The position numbers were made by a program, and so were the translations under genes. Source: Candidatus Moraniibacteriota bacterium (GTDB taxonomy: Bacteria; Patescibacteriota; Minisyncoccia; Moranbacterales; GCA-2747515). Taken from it: a stretch of DNA of 22,555 nucleotides. How positions within the stretch are numbered: the stretch's first letter is position 1; every line of letters starts with the position of its first letter. This document shows, one piece after another, positions 1 to 7,093 of this stretch. The notes below the pieces were generated by a model. That model did no database searches, was not told the DNA's origin, and saw only the letters and a program-made list of their open reading frames with translations. The stretch spans positions 1 through 22,555 of the forward strand of contig JALVPE010000107.1 in the NCBI GenBank assembly GCA_027031945.1, in the 5' to 3' direction.

Positions 1-159
1 TTTTACAGAAGAACACTCAAAATGTGCAATTGTGATATGAGGAAAATTATTTTGTGTGCCCAACACAAAAATGCCCCCACTTTTTGCAACAAATTTACTC
101 ATCTCAATTGCCTTATCACGTACATCATCTGGCAAACTAATAGCAATATTATATTTCAT
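1..159 (-). CDS. 2H phosphoesterase / 2'-5' RNA ligase-like protein, N-terminal part only
   Basis: An open frame on the minus strand starts at the ATG at 157-159 and runs off the left edge after 53 codons with no stop. It opens with MKYNIAISLPDD, a typical first beta strand of the 2'-5' RNA ligase / LigT superfamily, and reaches FPHITIAHF at residues 39-47. H41-x-T43 fits the first HxT/S catalytic motif of 2H phosphoesterases; the second motif would lie outside the window. The family hydrolyses cyclic phosphodiesters or ligates RNA ends; the substrate cannot be told from this fragment. No Shine-Dalgarno site precedes the ATG. The frame stays open upstream to a TGA near 235, but without another ATG, so 159 is the best start. 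A short frame beginning ATGCCAAAC at about 219 has a better ribosome-binding site (GAGG) but closes after 23 codons. Confidence 0.6.
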   Translation of the reverse strand, partial: MKYNIAISLPDDVRDKAIEMSKFVAKSGGIFVLGTQNNFPHITIAHFECSSVK

Positions 160-241
160 AGCTTTTACATTTTTTATATATTGGACGCACCATATTAAAT
201 TGTTCAGCTGGGTTTGGCATAGTTTTATTTTACCTCAAAAA

Positions 242-2470
242 TTAATAACTTTCAATCATATCACGGATTACCTCTCCTAAAGTTTCTACTAAATCTTCTG
301 TGGTTACATTAGCAATATTATTTGGATAATAATTACTCACTGCATCAGAAAGAAGTCCTACTCCCAATAATTTTTGATCTGTATTTTGTGTAATATTTTT
401 TACAGCTTCTCGCAATTCTCTACTGAGTTGAGTACTACTTTTTTTACCTGAATCCATCCATGGCTCTCCATCGGAAAGCACAATTAAAAATTTATTTTTT
501 TCTACTCTACGCGCCAAACTTTTAGAGACTTCCTTTAAGCACGCTCCATCATCATTATCACCAGCATTATTATTTCCTCCAGGATTTTCATCTTCTACTT
601 CTAGAGGTAATTGACTTAATTTCTTTCGCATATCATCATTTAATTCCTCATCAAACGTCTTAAATTCCAAAACCTTATCTTGAAATCCTACAACTTCAAA
701 TTTAATATTTAAACTCTGCAAAGTTTCCGCCAAGACTACCGCTGATTTAAAGGCCTCATTAATTTTATTACCACGCATAGACCCTGAGAGATCAAACATA
801 AGAGTAATTGCATAATCCTTCTCTTCACTATGACTTTCTGGTCGTTCCCTGCTTTCAGTTCGAATTAACGGCACACCCTCAATTCTCTCTTTAATTCTTT
901 TTTTGATATTCCATTTTCTCCCAAAGCGATGTCCTGGACTAGCCTTACCCAATTTTCTTTTAACAAAAATATTTCTGAGTTCCCCTGTTAAATCATCAAT
1001 CAGTGGTGCAACTTCTCGAAGCGTCTTTAAATAATGATTGTTTTCTTCACTTTCAAAAACTGCTTCCATCTTTCGCCTAGCTTCTTTTATTTTTTCTTGT
1101 ATTTCTTGTTCATCTTCAACACCTTCTAATTCAGATGTTTCTACTTCACTGTCCTGAGTATCATCACCCTTATCATCACCACCCTCATCACCTTCTTCAC
1201 GCTCTACTTTTTTATCTGGGTTATCAGCCAGCTTTCCACCTAGATCATCACTAATATCTTTTCCAAATTCATCTATAGATTTATCAGCCTTATCTGTCAA
1301 TTCTTTTTTCTTATCTTCTGGTAATTCATCTATTAACTCTTTGATTTTTTGTTTTAATTCATCAGACAATGAGTTCAAATCAATCGGAATTGACTTTTGT
1401 TGTCCTTGTTCACCTTCACCGCCTTCTTCGCTTTCACTGTTACCTTCATCATCATCTCTAGATTTTGTAGACTCTTGTTTTTCATCATCTTCACCACCAT
1501 TTTCCCCTTTTTTCATTTCTTCTATTGCTTTATCAATGGCTTCTTCAAGTTCTTTTTGTTGCTCTTGTGTTAATTTATCTTTCATTTGCTCTGACAAACT
1601 ATGTCCTTTACCATTCTCTGCTTTATCACTTTGCATATCTTTCATAAATTCTTGCATTTTCTGGTCCTCTTTGTCTTGCTCTACCAATTTTTTAAATTCT
1701 GGCCAAATTTCTTCTAAATTTATTTCATAACTCACTTTTGCATATTGACTAATCAAATCTTCACTTTTATCCGCCTCTTCTTTAGATGGATAACGCCACC
1801 ATGAATCCTTGGCTGATTCTATTGTCTTTGCCACAACTTCTCTTACCTCTTCTGGCAAATCTTCGCTAAGTAAAACTTCTTTATCTTGTACTTCTCGATA
1901 CCATTGTTTGATGTACTCAAAACCAGCCTGCATAAATCGTGGTTGATAACCTAATTTTTCTTTGGCTTTTTCCTTGGCTTTTTGCTCAACATCCAAGTCG
2001 TGTTCATAAGCTAATTCCATTTGACTTCTAAACTTATGATAATTTTCCGCCACAAAATTATTGTCCCGCGGATCTTCGATAGCATTCATCAAAAAAGAAA
2101 ATCCTGGTTGACTCCAGACTTCCATCGGGATAAACTCCGTCCGCGAAATACGTCGATGCCCTCCCTCATGACAAATCACAAAACTCAAATATTCGAAAGG
2201 TTTTTCTAGCAAGTCTTTTGGATCAATTTTGATTTCATTATCGGCAAAATTCCAATGCCAACCCTTTCCAGGCTCATTAAGTTTAACTGGAATCTCAAAA
2301 TCCTTACCAATATAATAAGCTAGAGATGACAAAATTCTTTGTTTATATTTTATTTCTCTTTGCTCATCTTCAGAAAATTGTTCTAAAATTCGCCTATCTT
2401 CTTCCTCACGCAAAATCTGAAAACTTTTTTCACCATTATTTAATTGTGCAACTTCTAAGTCTTTTGCCAT
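242..2470 (-). CDS. VWA-domain protein with N-terminal metallopeptidase-like domain, partner of the upstream AAA ATPase
   Basis: 742 residues. The N-terminal domain holds HEGGH at residues 101-105 inside a hydrophobic helix, followed by NAIEDPRDN with E132. HExxH plus a downstream ED is the gluzincin zinc-site layout, so a metal-binding peptidase-like fold is likely; activity is unproven. Residues about 270-480 are very acidic, low-complexity and Lys/Glu-rich, probably disordered or coiled coil. The C-terminal third is a von Willebrand A domain with an intact MIDAS: D560-L-S562-G-S564 and SDGEPW with D667. VWA proteins of this kind (CobT, NorD, CoxE and DUF2201-type proteins) work with MoxR/CobS-type AAA ATPases, and such an ATPase is encoded just upstream at 3441-5522. 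No cobalamin or nitric-oxide genes are nearby, so a chelatase or NorD name is not justified. There is no Shine-Dalgarno; an extended -10 lies about 30 bases upstream. The acidic stretch creates a serine-rich antisense frame at 1341-1730 that is an artefact. Confidence 0.85.
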   Translation of the reverse strand: MAKDLEVAQLNNGEKSFQILREEEDRRILEQFSEDEQREIKYKQRILSSLAYYIGKDFEIPVKLNEPGKGWHWNFADNEIKIDPKDLLEKPFEYLSFVICHEGGHRRISRTEFIPMEVWSQPGFSFLMNAIEDPRDNNFVAENYHKFRSQMELAYEHDLDVEQKAKEKAKEKLGYQPRFMQAGFEYIKQWYREVQDKEVLLSEDLPEEVREVVAKTIESAKDSWWRYPSKEEADKSEDLISQYAKVSYEINLEEIWPEFKKLVEQDKEDQKMQEFMKDMQSDKAENGKGHSLSEQMKDKLTQEQQKELEEAIDKAIEEMKKGENGGEDDEKQESTKSRDDDEGNSESEEGGEGEQGQQKSIPIDLNSLSDELKQKIKELIDELPEDKKKELTDKADKSIDEFGKDISDDLGGKLADNPDKKVEREEGDEGGDDKGDDTQDSEVETSELEGVEDEQEIQEKIKEARRKMEAVFESEENNHYLKTLREVAPLIDDLTGELRNIFVKRKLGKASPGHRFGRKWNIKKRIKERIEGVPLIRTESRERPESHSEEKDYAITLMFDLSGSMRGNKINEAFKSAVVLAETLQSLNIKFEVVGFQDKVLEFKTFDEELNDDMRKKLSQLPLEVEDENPGGNNNAGDNDDGACLKEVSKSLARRVEKNKFLIVLSDGEPWMDSGKKSSTQLSRELREAVKNITQNTDQKLLGVGLLSDAVSNYYPNNIANVTTEDLVETLGEVIRDMIESY

Positions 2471-2500
2471 AAAAATTGTTTATTTTTCAATGATGTTTAT

Positions 2501-2506
2501 ATTATA
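2501..2506 (-). promoter_or_regulatory. Extended -10 promoter for the VWA gene
   Basis: On the minus strand the sequence reads TTGCTATAAT, a perfect TATAAT with the TGn extension, about 30 bases before the start codon at 2470. The -35 region is poor, which extended -10 promoters tolerate. It allows the VWA gene to be transcribed separately from the toxin-antitoxin pair. Confidence 0.5.
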
Positions 2507-2542
2507 GCAAGACAAAGCCAAAAGTCGAATGTATTAAATAAC

Positions 2543-2570
2543 GTAGTGGGCGGTCATGACCGTCCACTAC
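2543..2570. repeat. 28-base palindrome with GTAGTGG/CCACTAC arms
   Basis: GTAGTGG and CCACTAC flank the perfect core CGGTCATGACCG, with one mismatched pair (g opposite t) between arm and core. It lies between the toxin gene and the VWA promoter. No T-run follows on either strand, so it is not a classic terminator. Its ends resemble palindromes at 3336 and 6154, which suggests a dispersed REP-like family. Confidence 0.6.
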
Positions 2571-2581
2571 ATATTTATACA

Positions 2582-2956
2582 TTAATCTATATCTGTAAAC
2601 ATAGTCATAAAAATAGCTGGTATATCACGACTGCCGTGTAATATACGAATTATTTTTAATTTTTTACTTTCTATTTTATAAAAGATGATAAGCCTGCTAA
2701 ATCCAGACACTGGAAACCTACGTACATTATCTAGTAATGGAATTGCATTTATAATTTCCTGTATTTGTTCATCCCCTTTTTCACATTCTATAAGTGAGCT
2801 AACAGCAGTTCCCATTTCTGGCATATTTGCAATTAAGTTACATGTATACCAAATCTTATCAAAAATATTATTAGCAACTTCTGAATTATTTCGTGCCACA
2901 TACTGCACAATATCAACGATATCTTTTTTAGCTTCGTCTGTAAAAAGAATTTTCAT
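2582..2956 (-). CDS. RelE/ParE-family toxin
   Basis: 124 residues, the usual length range for ParE/RelE toxins. It starts MKILFTDEAKKDI, followed by a helix with YVARNN and a central NMPEMG segment (residues about 45-50). It then shows VRRFPVSGFSRLIIFYKIE and IIRILHGSRDI, which match the family's RxFPVxxYxxxYxx and ILRVLHGxRD signatures. RelE members cleave mRNA on the ribosome and ParE members poison gyrase; the sequence alone does not decide between them. It sits 5 bases downstream of a ribbon-helix-helix antitoxin gene, the classic antitoxin-first order. A stretch of about 15 residues (IECEKGDEQIQEIINAI) lengthens the middle relative to compact ParE proteins. The pair lies between an AAA ATPase gene and its likely VWA partner. 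Confidence 0.85.
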   Translation of the reverse strand: MKILFTDEAKKDIVDIVQYVARNNSEVANNIFDKIWYTCNLIANMPEMGTAVSSLIECEKGDEQIQEIINAIPLLDNVRRFPVSGFSRLIIFYKIESKKLKIIRILHGSRDIPAIFMTMFTDID

Positions 2957-2961
2957 TTTAT

Positions 2962-3213
2962 TTATTTTTTACTAATTTTGCATACTGTCTCCTTCTTAAA
3001 TTTATCCCATTTTTCCTCAGTCATTTCTCCTTGTCCAGAAGCAAGTCCAACAAGTAGCATATTGGTTAATTTTACTTTTTCTGCACGTAATTGATCCTGA
3101 CGAATAAGATCTTGTACATAACTTCCACGTGATCGGTATTTTTTCTCTTTGATGCGTTTTTGTACAAATGTTTTCATATCACCAGAAATTGAAACATGAA
3201 ATGAAGTAGTCAT
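2962..3213 (-). CDS. ParD-like ribbon-helix-helix antitoxin
   Basis: 83 residues. The start, MTTSFHVSISGDMKTFVQKRI, is the N-terminal beta strand and first helix of a ParD/CopG-type ribbon-helix-helix, and YRSRGSYVQDLIRQDQ (residues about 26-41) is the typical second helix (compare S-x-S-E-x-V-R-x-A-L in ParD). The C-terminal half is the presumed toxin-binding tail. It is followed by the toxin gene after 5 bases. It probably represses its own promoter through the near-perfect inverted repeat at 3253-3287, as related antitoxins do. There is no Shine-Dalgarno site. Confidence 0.85.
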   Translation of the reverse strand: MTTSFHVSISGDMKTFVQKRIKEKKYRSRGSYVQDLIRQDQLRAEKVKLTNMLLVGLASGQGEMTEEKWDKFKKETVCKISKK

Positions 3214-3240
3214 AATTTATAATTAATATTTTACAAATTA

Positions 3241-3268
3241 AGTATACCCCATATACAAAAATATACAA
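3241..3268 (-). promoter_or_regulatory. Promoter of the toxin-antitoxin pair
   Basis: On the minus strand TTGTAT (3263-3268) and TATACT (3241-3246) are separated by 16 bases, about 30 bases upstream of the antitoxin start. The -35 lies inside the inverted repeat at 3253-3287, so a bound repressor would block polymerase. Confidence 0.6.
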
Positions 3269-3287
3269 CTATTGTATTTTTTTGTAT
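3253..3287. promoter_or_regulatory. Candidate operator of the toxin-antitoxin pair (16-bp inverted repeat)
   Basis: The left arm ATACAAAAATATACAA (3253-3268) and right arm TTGTATTTTTTTGTAT (3272-3287) pair at 15 of 16 positions around a 3-base spacer. Each arm holds two copies of ATACAA, i.e. four half-sites in all, as expected for cooperative ribbon-helix-helix binding. It covers the -35 box. Repressor binding is inferred. Confidence 0.65.
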
Positions 3288-3335
3288 AACATAAGCCACA
3301 TATATTTATTATCAATGATTTAAATAACACTTATC

Positions 3336-3360
3336 GTAGTGACACCCCTTGTGGGTGCCA
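3336..3360. repeat. Decayed GTAGTGACACCC hairpin
   Basis: GTAGTGACACCC is followed by a short loop and GGGTGCCA. The inner arms pair with one wobble. The outer GTAGTG has lost its CACTAC partner. The left end is identical over nine bases (GTAGTGACA) to the palindrome at 6154. Confidence 0.45.
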
Positions 3361-3440
3361 TTTTGTTTAGATTATTCTTCCAAACGGCGTCCTTACAAAA
3401 CCAAATACCAAAATCTACATTAAATCCAAATTACCAAACA

Positions 3441-3590
3441 TCAAACTTCTAGAACGGCTGAGGAGCGAAAGCCCAAATTGGCATTGCGATAGCTGGAATC
3501 ATTGGAAGCCACAATAATCTGCCGATCGTCAGGAGACCAGATCGAATCGAGAACTCGAGCGGAGGGCAAATCACTGTCAGTTAACCATGT
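3441..3590 (-). other. Putative DGR variable region at the 3' end of the AAA ATPase gene
   Basis: By hand count, 3451-3570 holds 62 G or C in 120 bases, while 3601-3660, in the same gene, has about 15 in 60. The encoded tail (residues about 650-693) has the WSPDD...SNDSSYRNANLGFRSSAV pattern of a lectin-fold C-terminus with exposed loop residues. The terminal stretch encoding LGFRSSAVL would be the invariant homing end. No reverse transcriptase or template repeat is visible in the window, so any DGR machinery would have to lie elsewhere in the genome. Confidence 0.5.
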
Positions 3591-5522
3591 GTACTTGTTG
3601 TGTTCTGGATGTTTTTTGTTGTTTTGTGTAAATTCTCTTTGAAAAATTAAGTATTCTGCTAAGGTAAAACCTTGAAGGTTGTTTTCTTTTTGATATTGTC
3701 TTGCTTTTATGAATGTTTTGCTTAATGTTTCATCTGGAACTTCTGGGTCATCTTTGTAAAGTTGGATATAGCATTTTCCTTTTGGACGGTTTATATTTTT
3801 GATTTTATCTGGGAATTCTGGTTTTACTGAGTCTGAAAGCCATATGCCTTCGTCTGAGTATTGTTCACTTTCTTCTAATCCATCTAGTGACATATGAGCT
3901 TCTTGACTTAATTTTTGCAATGTTTGATTTTGAGTTTCTATTGTTGGTAAAATTCTCATTTTGTTAAATCCAAATTTTTCTACTTTTTCTTTTATCTCAT
4001 TTATTTGTTCTTCTGTTAGTTCTATTGTTTCTGGGAGTTCAGTTGCCCATTCTGTTAGGTTTAGGCTTTGGTAGAATTCTTTTGATTCGTTTAGGATTTG
4101 TTCTAAATTGAAAGTTATTTCTTTGCCTTCTGGGGTTTTAGTTGTGATTATTTGTTCCCCAAACCACTCTTCTGGCGCTTTACCACTTTCTTTTATTCTT
4201 TTTTTGATCTTTTCAATTTCTGCGATAGTTTTTTCCTTTTCTAATTCCTCTGGAGTTTTTACAACTTCAGATTTGTCTGGCTCTGGCTCAGTACTATCTG
4301 CATCAGCACCTTTCTTTTTGTTCCGATCAAGTCCCCTGCGCTTAGTTTCTTTTTTTGGTGGAATGAATTTAGATTGATTCACAAGTGCTCGTACTTTTTC
4401 TCTATCCTCCTGTGATTTGAACATTTTTTCGATATAATATTCCAAAGCATTTTTCCACACTTCATTAACATCTCCACGATAAAATTCTGATACATACCGC
4501 AAAATCTTTTGTCCTAAACGCGGGTTAAAATAAATCTTTTGTGCTTGCCTGCCCATTGACCGATCTCTCACTTTAGATTCAAGTGTTTCTCTAATTTCTA
4601 CATACTTTTCTACCCAATGCATCATCCCTGGGATATCTTTTAATTCAGATAATGGGATACCTTCTCCAGCACTTCTAAACTCTTCACTAGAAATATCTAC
4701 TTCAACATCCATCCCCATCATCCCAAACATTCTTTTTTGTTCCATTTCCTTGCTCATTTTTCCTGCCAGTTTATGAAATGTCCAACGACCAAACTTTTCT
4801 GCAGACAAAACATCTCTTCCAGTAAATTCTTCACCATCTTCTGCTCCTGGAGGATTTTGCGCCGCAATCAAAACAAGATCCGGATGCACTTGAATTAATT
4901 CATTATCATTTTCTGTAAGATTAATTGTTTTGTCTCCATTTAAAATAGAGTCTATAATTGGACTAAACCGTCCACCAATTTTACTACCTTGAAAATTATA
5001 TTCATCTAAAAATAAAGCTCCTCCCTCACGAATAATTTTGATAGCATATCCATCAAACCATTTTATTTTTTCCTCCCCATCTTCAATTACTATATCTTTA
5101 TGCCCTATGACATCCGTCAAATCTGTACTTTCCGAAAAAGAAACTAAACCATAATTCATATCTAAATCTGCACACATCCTCTTTACAGCTGAAGTTTTAC
5201 CGATGCCACTTCCTCCCTCAACAATAAGTGGCTGTTTGAGTCGCATAGAGGTAGCTAATTCACGCATCAAAATATAATCCTCTTCCGTATAGAAATAATC
5301 AGCAAAAGCATCTTTGTTTGGCACTAATTCTCCACCGTTACCTTTGGGAACTTCCACACCTAAATACACACAAGAATTTTCTCGTTCTTCAAAAAATTTA
5401 TCAGAAGACATTTCCGCCATTGTTTCTTTCTTTCCATCTACACCACCATCTTTTTTCTTTTCTTCACCTTTATCAACACTGTCTGGTGCAACTACATTAT
5501 ATTGTCGATTTTGTTCACTCAT
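3441..5522 (-). CDS. MoxR/CobS-like AAA+ ATPase with C-terminal lectin-like (putative DGR variable) domain
   Basis: 693 residues. The N-terminal 75 residues are charged and probably disordered. The AAA core follows: Walker A GGSGIGKT (residues 103-110) and Walker B ALFLDE (169-174), with YNF after it as in MoxR/CobS proteins that act with VWA partners. AAQNPPG (about 222-228) is the sensor-1 region. After a charged linker (about 395-445) comes a region with GFNKMRILP, TLAEYLIFQREF and YTWLTDSDLPSARVLDSIW. It ends NANLGFRSSAVLEV. This arrangement resembles the C-type-lectin-like fold that ends FGE-sulfatase proteins and many DGR target proteins of CPR bacteria. The last ~40 codons are much richer in GC than the rest. 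The natural reading is an ATP-driven remodelling or chaperone machine with a C-terminal recognition module, working with the VWA protein at 242-2470. It follows the 138-aa orphan by 23 bases. No Shine-Dalgarno. Confidence 0.85.
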   Translation of the reverse strand: MSEQNRQYNVVAPDSVDKGEEKKKDGGVDGKKETMAEMSSDKFFEERENSCVYLGVEVPKGNGGELVPNKDAFADYFYTEEDYILMRELATSMRLKQPLIVEGGSGIGKTSAVKRMCADLDMNYGLVSFSESTDLTDVIGHKDIVIEDGEEKIKWFDGYAIKIIREGGALFLDEYNFQGSKIGGRFSPIIDSILNGDKTINLTENDNELIQVHPDLVLIAAQNPPGAEDGEEFTGRDVLSAEKFGRWTFHKLAGKMSKEMEQKRMFGMMGMDVEVDISSEEFRSAGEGIPLSELKDIPGMMHWVEKYVEIRETLESKVRDRSMGRQAQKIYFNPRLGQKILRYVSEFYRGDVNEVWKNALEYYIEKMFKSQEDREKVRALVNQSKFIPPKKETKRRGLDRNKKKGADADSTEPEPDKSEVVKTPEELEKEKTIAEIEKIKKRIKESGKAPEEWFGEQIITTKTPEGKEITFNLEQILNESKEFYQSLNLTEWATELPETIELTEEQINEIKEKVEKFGFNKMRILPTIETQNQTLQKLSQEAHMSLDGLEESEQYSDEGIWLSDSVKPEFPDKIKNINRPKGKCYIQLYKDDPEVPDETLSKTFIKARQYQKENNLQGFTLAEYLIFQREFTQNNKKHPEHNKYTWLTDSDLPSARVLDSIWSPDDRQIIVASNDSSYRNANLGFRSSAVLEV

Positions 5523-5545
5523 GATTTTATAAATAAATTTTCAAA

Positions 5546-5962
5546 CTAAACAGACTCAATTCCCCCCACATACTCAAATAATCCTTGTGGGCTGTTGTCT
5601 ACCTGCTCTCTTGTTAAAATTAGAATCAAAGAACTTTCTTTTGGTAAAAAATACACAGTTTTGAGTCCAGTATGATTCTTTCTATCCATCAAACTCACCA
5701 TACCATCATTATAATGTTGTACTACACTCCAAACAAGATTATTTAATTTGTTCATTGGCTCAATATAGAAAGTAGATTGCTTTTTTTCTAAAGCCTCCAT
5801 TATTTCCAAATAGTCTTTACTTCTTTTGTATTTCTTTTTTTGTAAAGCAACTCCCACAGTTGCCCTTTTAGTAATATTACTATCTTCTACTATTATCAAA
5901 CCTAATTCACCTAATTTAACACTTGTTTCAATAAATTTATTTATTTTTTCTACATTTATCAT
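5546..5962 (-). CDS. Uncharacterised 138-aa protein, first gene of the AAA ATPase operon
   Basis: I do not recognise a family. The protein is soluble, mixed alpha/beta and has no cysteine motif, signal peptide or membrane segment. The N-terminus (MINVEKINKFIETSVKLGELGLIIVE) looks like a helix followed by a strand. A basic patch KKKYKRSKDY is at residues about 42-51. The C-terminal half has hydrophobic strands (VWSVVQHYN, LKTVYFLP, SLILILT), which could form an antiparallel sheet. It lies 23 bases upstream of the AAA ATPase start in the same direction and behind an extended -10 promoter, so co-transcription is very likely. A role as adaptor or regulator of the ATPase is conceivable but not shown by the sequence. 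No Shine-Dalgarno. Confidence 0.7.
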   Translation of the reverse strand: MINVEKINKFIETSVKLGELGLIIVEDSNITKRATVGVALQKKKYKRSKDYLEIMEALEKKQSTFYIEPMNKLNNLVWSVVQHYNDGMVSLMDRKNHTGLKTVYFLPKESSLILILTREQVDNSPQGLFEYVGGIESV

Positions 5963-5995
5963 ATTTTGTAATCAATAAATTAGATTGTTTTATAT

Positions 5996-6001
5996 ATTAT
6001 A
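5996..6001 (-). promoter_or_regulatory. Extended -10 promoter for the 138-aa orphan / AAA ATPase operon
   Basis: The minus strand reads CATGGTATAATAT: a perfect TATAAT with the TGn extension, 34 bases before the start at 5962. No good -35 is visible. Confidence 0.5.
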
Positions 6002-6153
6002 CCATGTTTTCACCATTTTTTTATCATACAATCATAGTATGACATTGCCACCCAAAATTATTTTTAGAATATATTCTATTAATTTCTTTTGTAAGTGCAT
6101 TTTTATAAGATTTTATGATTTTTTAAAGTAAACCGTAATTCCTACTATTCACT

Positions 6154-6182
6154 GTAGTGACAAAACAATGTTCTGTCACTAC
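6154..6182. repeat. 29-base palindrome with GTAGTGACA/TGTCACTAC arms
   Basis: Nine-base perfect arms GTAGTGACA (6154-6162) and TGTCACTAC (6174-6182) enclose AACAATGTT, itself a palindrome. It lies in the gap between UppP and the 138-aa orphan. It shares GTAGTGACA with the element at 3336. The rest of the 5963-6223 gap holds the promoter at 5996 and no other feature I can support. Confidence 0.6.
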
Positions 6183-6223
6183 CTTATCACAAATCTCTGC
6201 TATCAAATGGATATGCTTTATCA

Positions 6224-7009
6224 TTACAAATAAACAACTAGACTAGCTAGCATTAGCAATCCTAATGAATAATACAAAAATACAGCATAGCTCACTTTTT
6301 TAATCCATGCGAGAAAATAATGAATTGTTGCAAAGGACGCTATAAATGATGTAATAACTCCAATAAACATTGAAGTGTTAAAATTACCTGACCAATCCAA
6401 TAGCAACATCAGTCCAGCGCCTGCGATAATTGGAGTAGCGATAAGAAATGAAAACCTAGCCGCATCTTCACGGTTTAACTTGCACATCCTTGCTCCTGAA
6501 ATTGTCATACCACTTCGTGACACACCTGGCACAAGAGCAATCATTTGTGCAAGCCCCACAATAATTGATTTTTTAATATTTACATTTTCTAAAGACTCAT
6601 CTCTAGCAAAAAATCTATCAGCCAAAAATAATATAAAACTTCCCAGCGTTATAAGTAATGTTGTCACAATCGGATTAAAAATAATATTTTCAGCTTTATC
6701 ACCAAGCAATAAGCCAGCAATAACAGCAGGAATTGTAGCAATTATAATATAAAACAAGAGGCGTGGATTTTTTTGATAAACCTCCATATCTTTTCGCAAA
6801 TGAAAAATATTGAACCAATCACGCCAAAAATACAAAACAACCGCCAAGAGCGAACCAACATGTAACGCAACAATAAAACTTACAGTCAACTCATCGACAT
6901 GCAAAAAATACTGCGTTAAAACCAGATGTCCACTACTAGAAATCGGCAAAAATTCTGTCACACCTTGAACCACTCCAAAAATAATTGATTGTAATACTGT
7001 TAATTCCAT
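6224..7009 (-). CDS. uppP: Undecaprenyl-diphosphatase UppP (BacA family)
   Basis: 261 residues, close to the family's usual ~265-275. It is an integral membrane enzyme that dephosphorylates undecaprenyl pyrophosphate to recycle the lipid carrier of peptidoglycan and surface polysaccharide synthesis. Both signature motifs are present: QGVTEFLPISSSGH at residues 15-28 (E19, S25-S26, H28) and PGVSRSGMT at 161-169 (S164, R165, S166). Several hydrophobic helices follow the usual pattern to the C-terminus (YSLGLLMLASLVVYL). The start is preceded by a weak TAGGTG. The gene lies just below the terminator of the small operon upstream, so it must have its own promoter, though I cannot point to a convincing one. 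Confidence 0.97.
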   Translation of the reverse strand: MELTVLQSIIFGVVQGVTEFLPISSSGHLVLTQYFLHVDELTVSFIVALHVGSLLAVVLYFWRDWFNIFHLRKDMEVYQKNPRLLFYIIIATIPAVIAGLLLGDKAENIIFNPIVTTLLITLGSFILFLADRFFARDESLENVNIKKSIIVGLAQMIALVPGVSRSGMTISGARMCKLNREDAARFSFLIATPIIAGAGLMLLLDWSGNFNTSMFIGVITSFIASFATIHYFLAWIKKVSYAVFLYYSLGLLMLASLVVYL

Positions 7010-7046
7010 ACACCTAAGTATAAAACAAAAAGTTAAAAGTTGAAAG

Positions 7047-7080
7047 TAAAAAACTACCCAATAAAAAATTATTAGGTAGT
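7047..7080 (-). terminator. Rho-independent terminator after the 7094-7722 operon
   Basis: On the minus strand ACTACCTAATAA pairs with TTATTGGGTAGT (one T-G wobble) around a short T loop, and six T follow. It sits 14 bases after the stop of the 131-aa orphan. Confidence 0.85.
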
Positions 7081-7093
7081 ATATATAAAATAT

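Noticed and set aside
56..280. 74-codon plus-strand frame at the left edge
   Set aside because: It is antisense to the 2H phosphoesterase fragment, whose minus-strand frame has a recognisable family motif.
1341..1730. Serine-rich 129-codon plus-strand frame
   Set aside because: It is the antisense reading of the acidic Glu/Asp/Lys-rich linker of the VWA protein; low-complexity shadow.
2543..2570. Palindrome as terminator of the toxin gene
   Set aside because: The stem is good but no T-run follows on the minus strand.
3361..3440. ACCAAAT-rich stretch after the ATPase gene as a tandem repeat or template repeat
   Set aside because: The units are irregular and low-complexity, and show no similarity to the putative variable region.
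242..5522. Naming the ATPase and VWA genes CobS/CobT or NorQ/NorD
   Set aside because: No cobalamin, chlorophyll or nitric-oxide reductase genes nearby, and the VWA protein has an HEGGH domain and the ATPase a lectin-like tail that those subunits lack.
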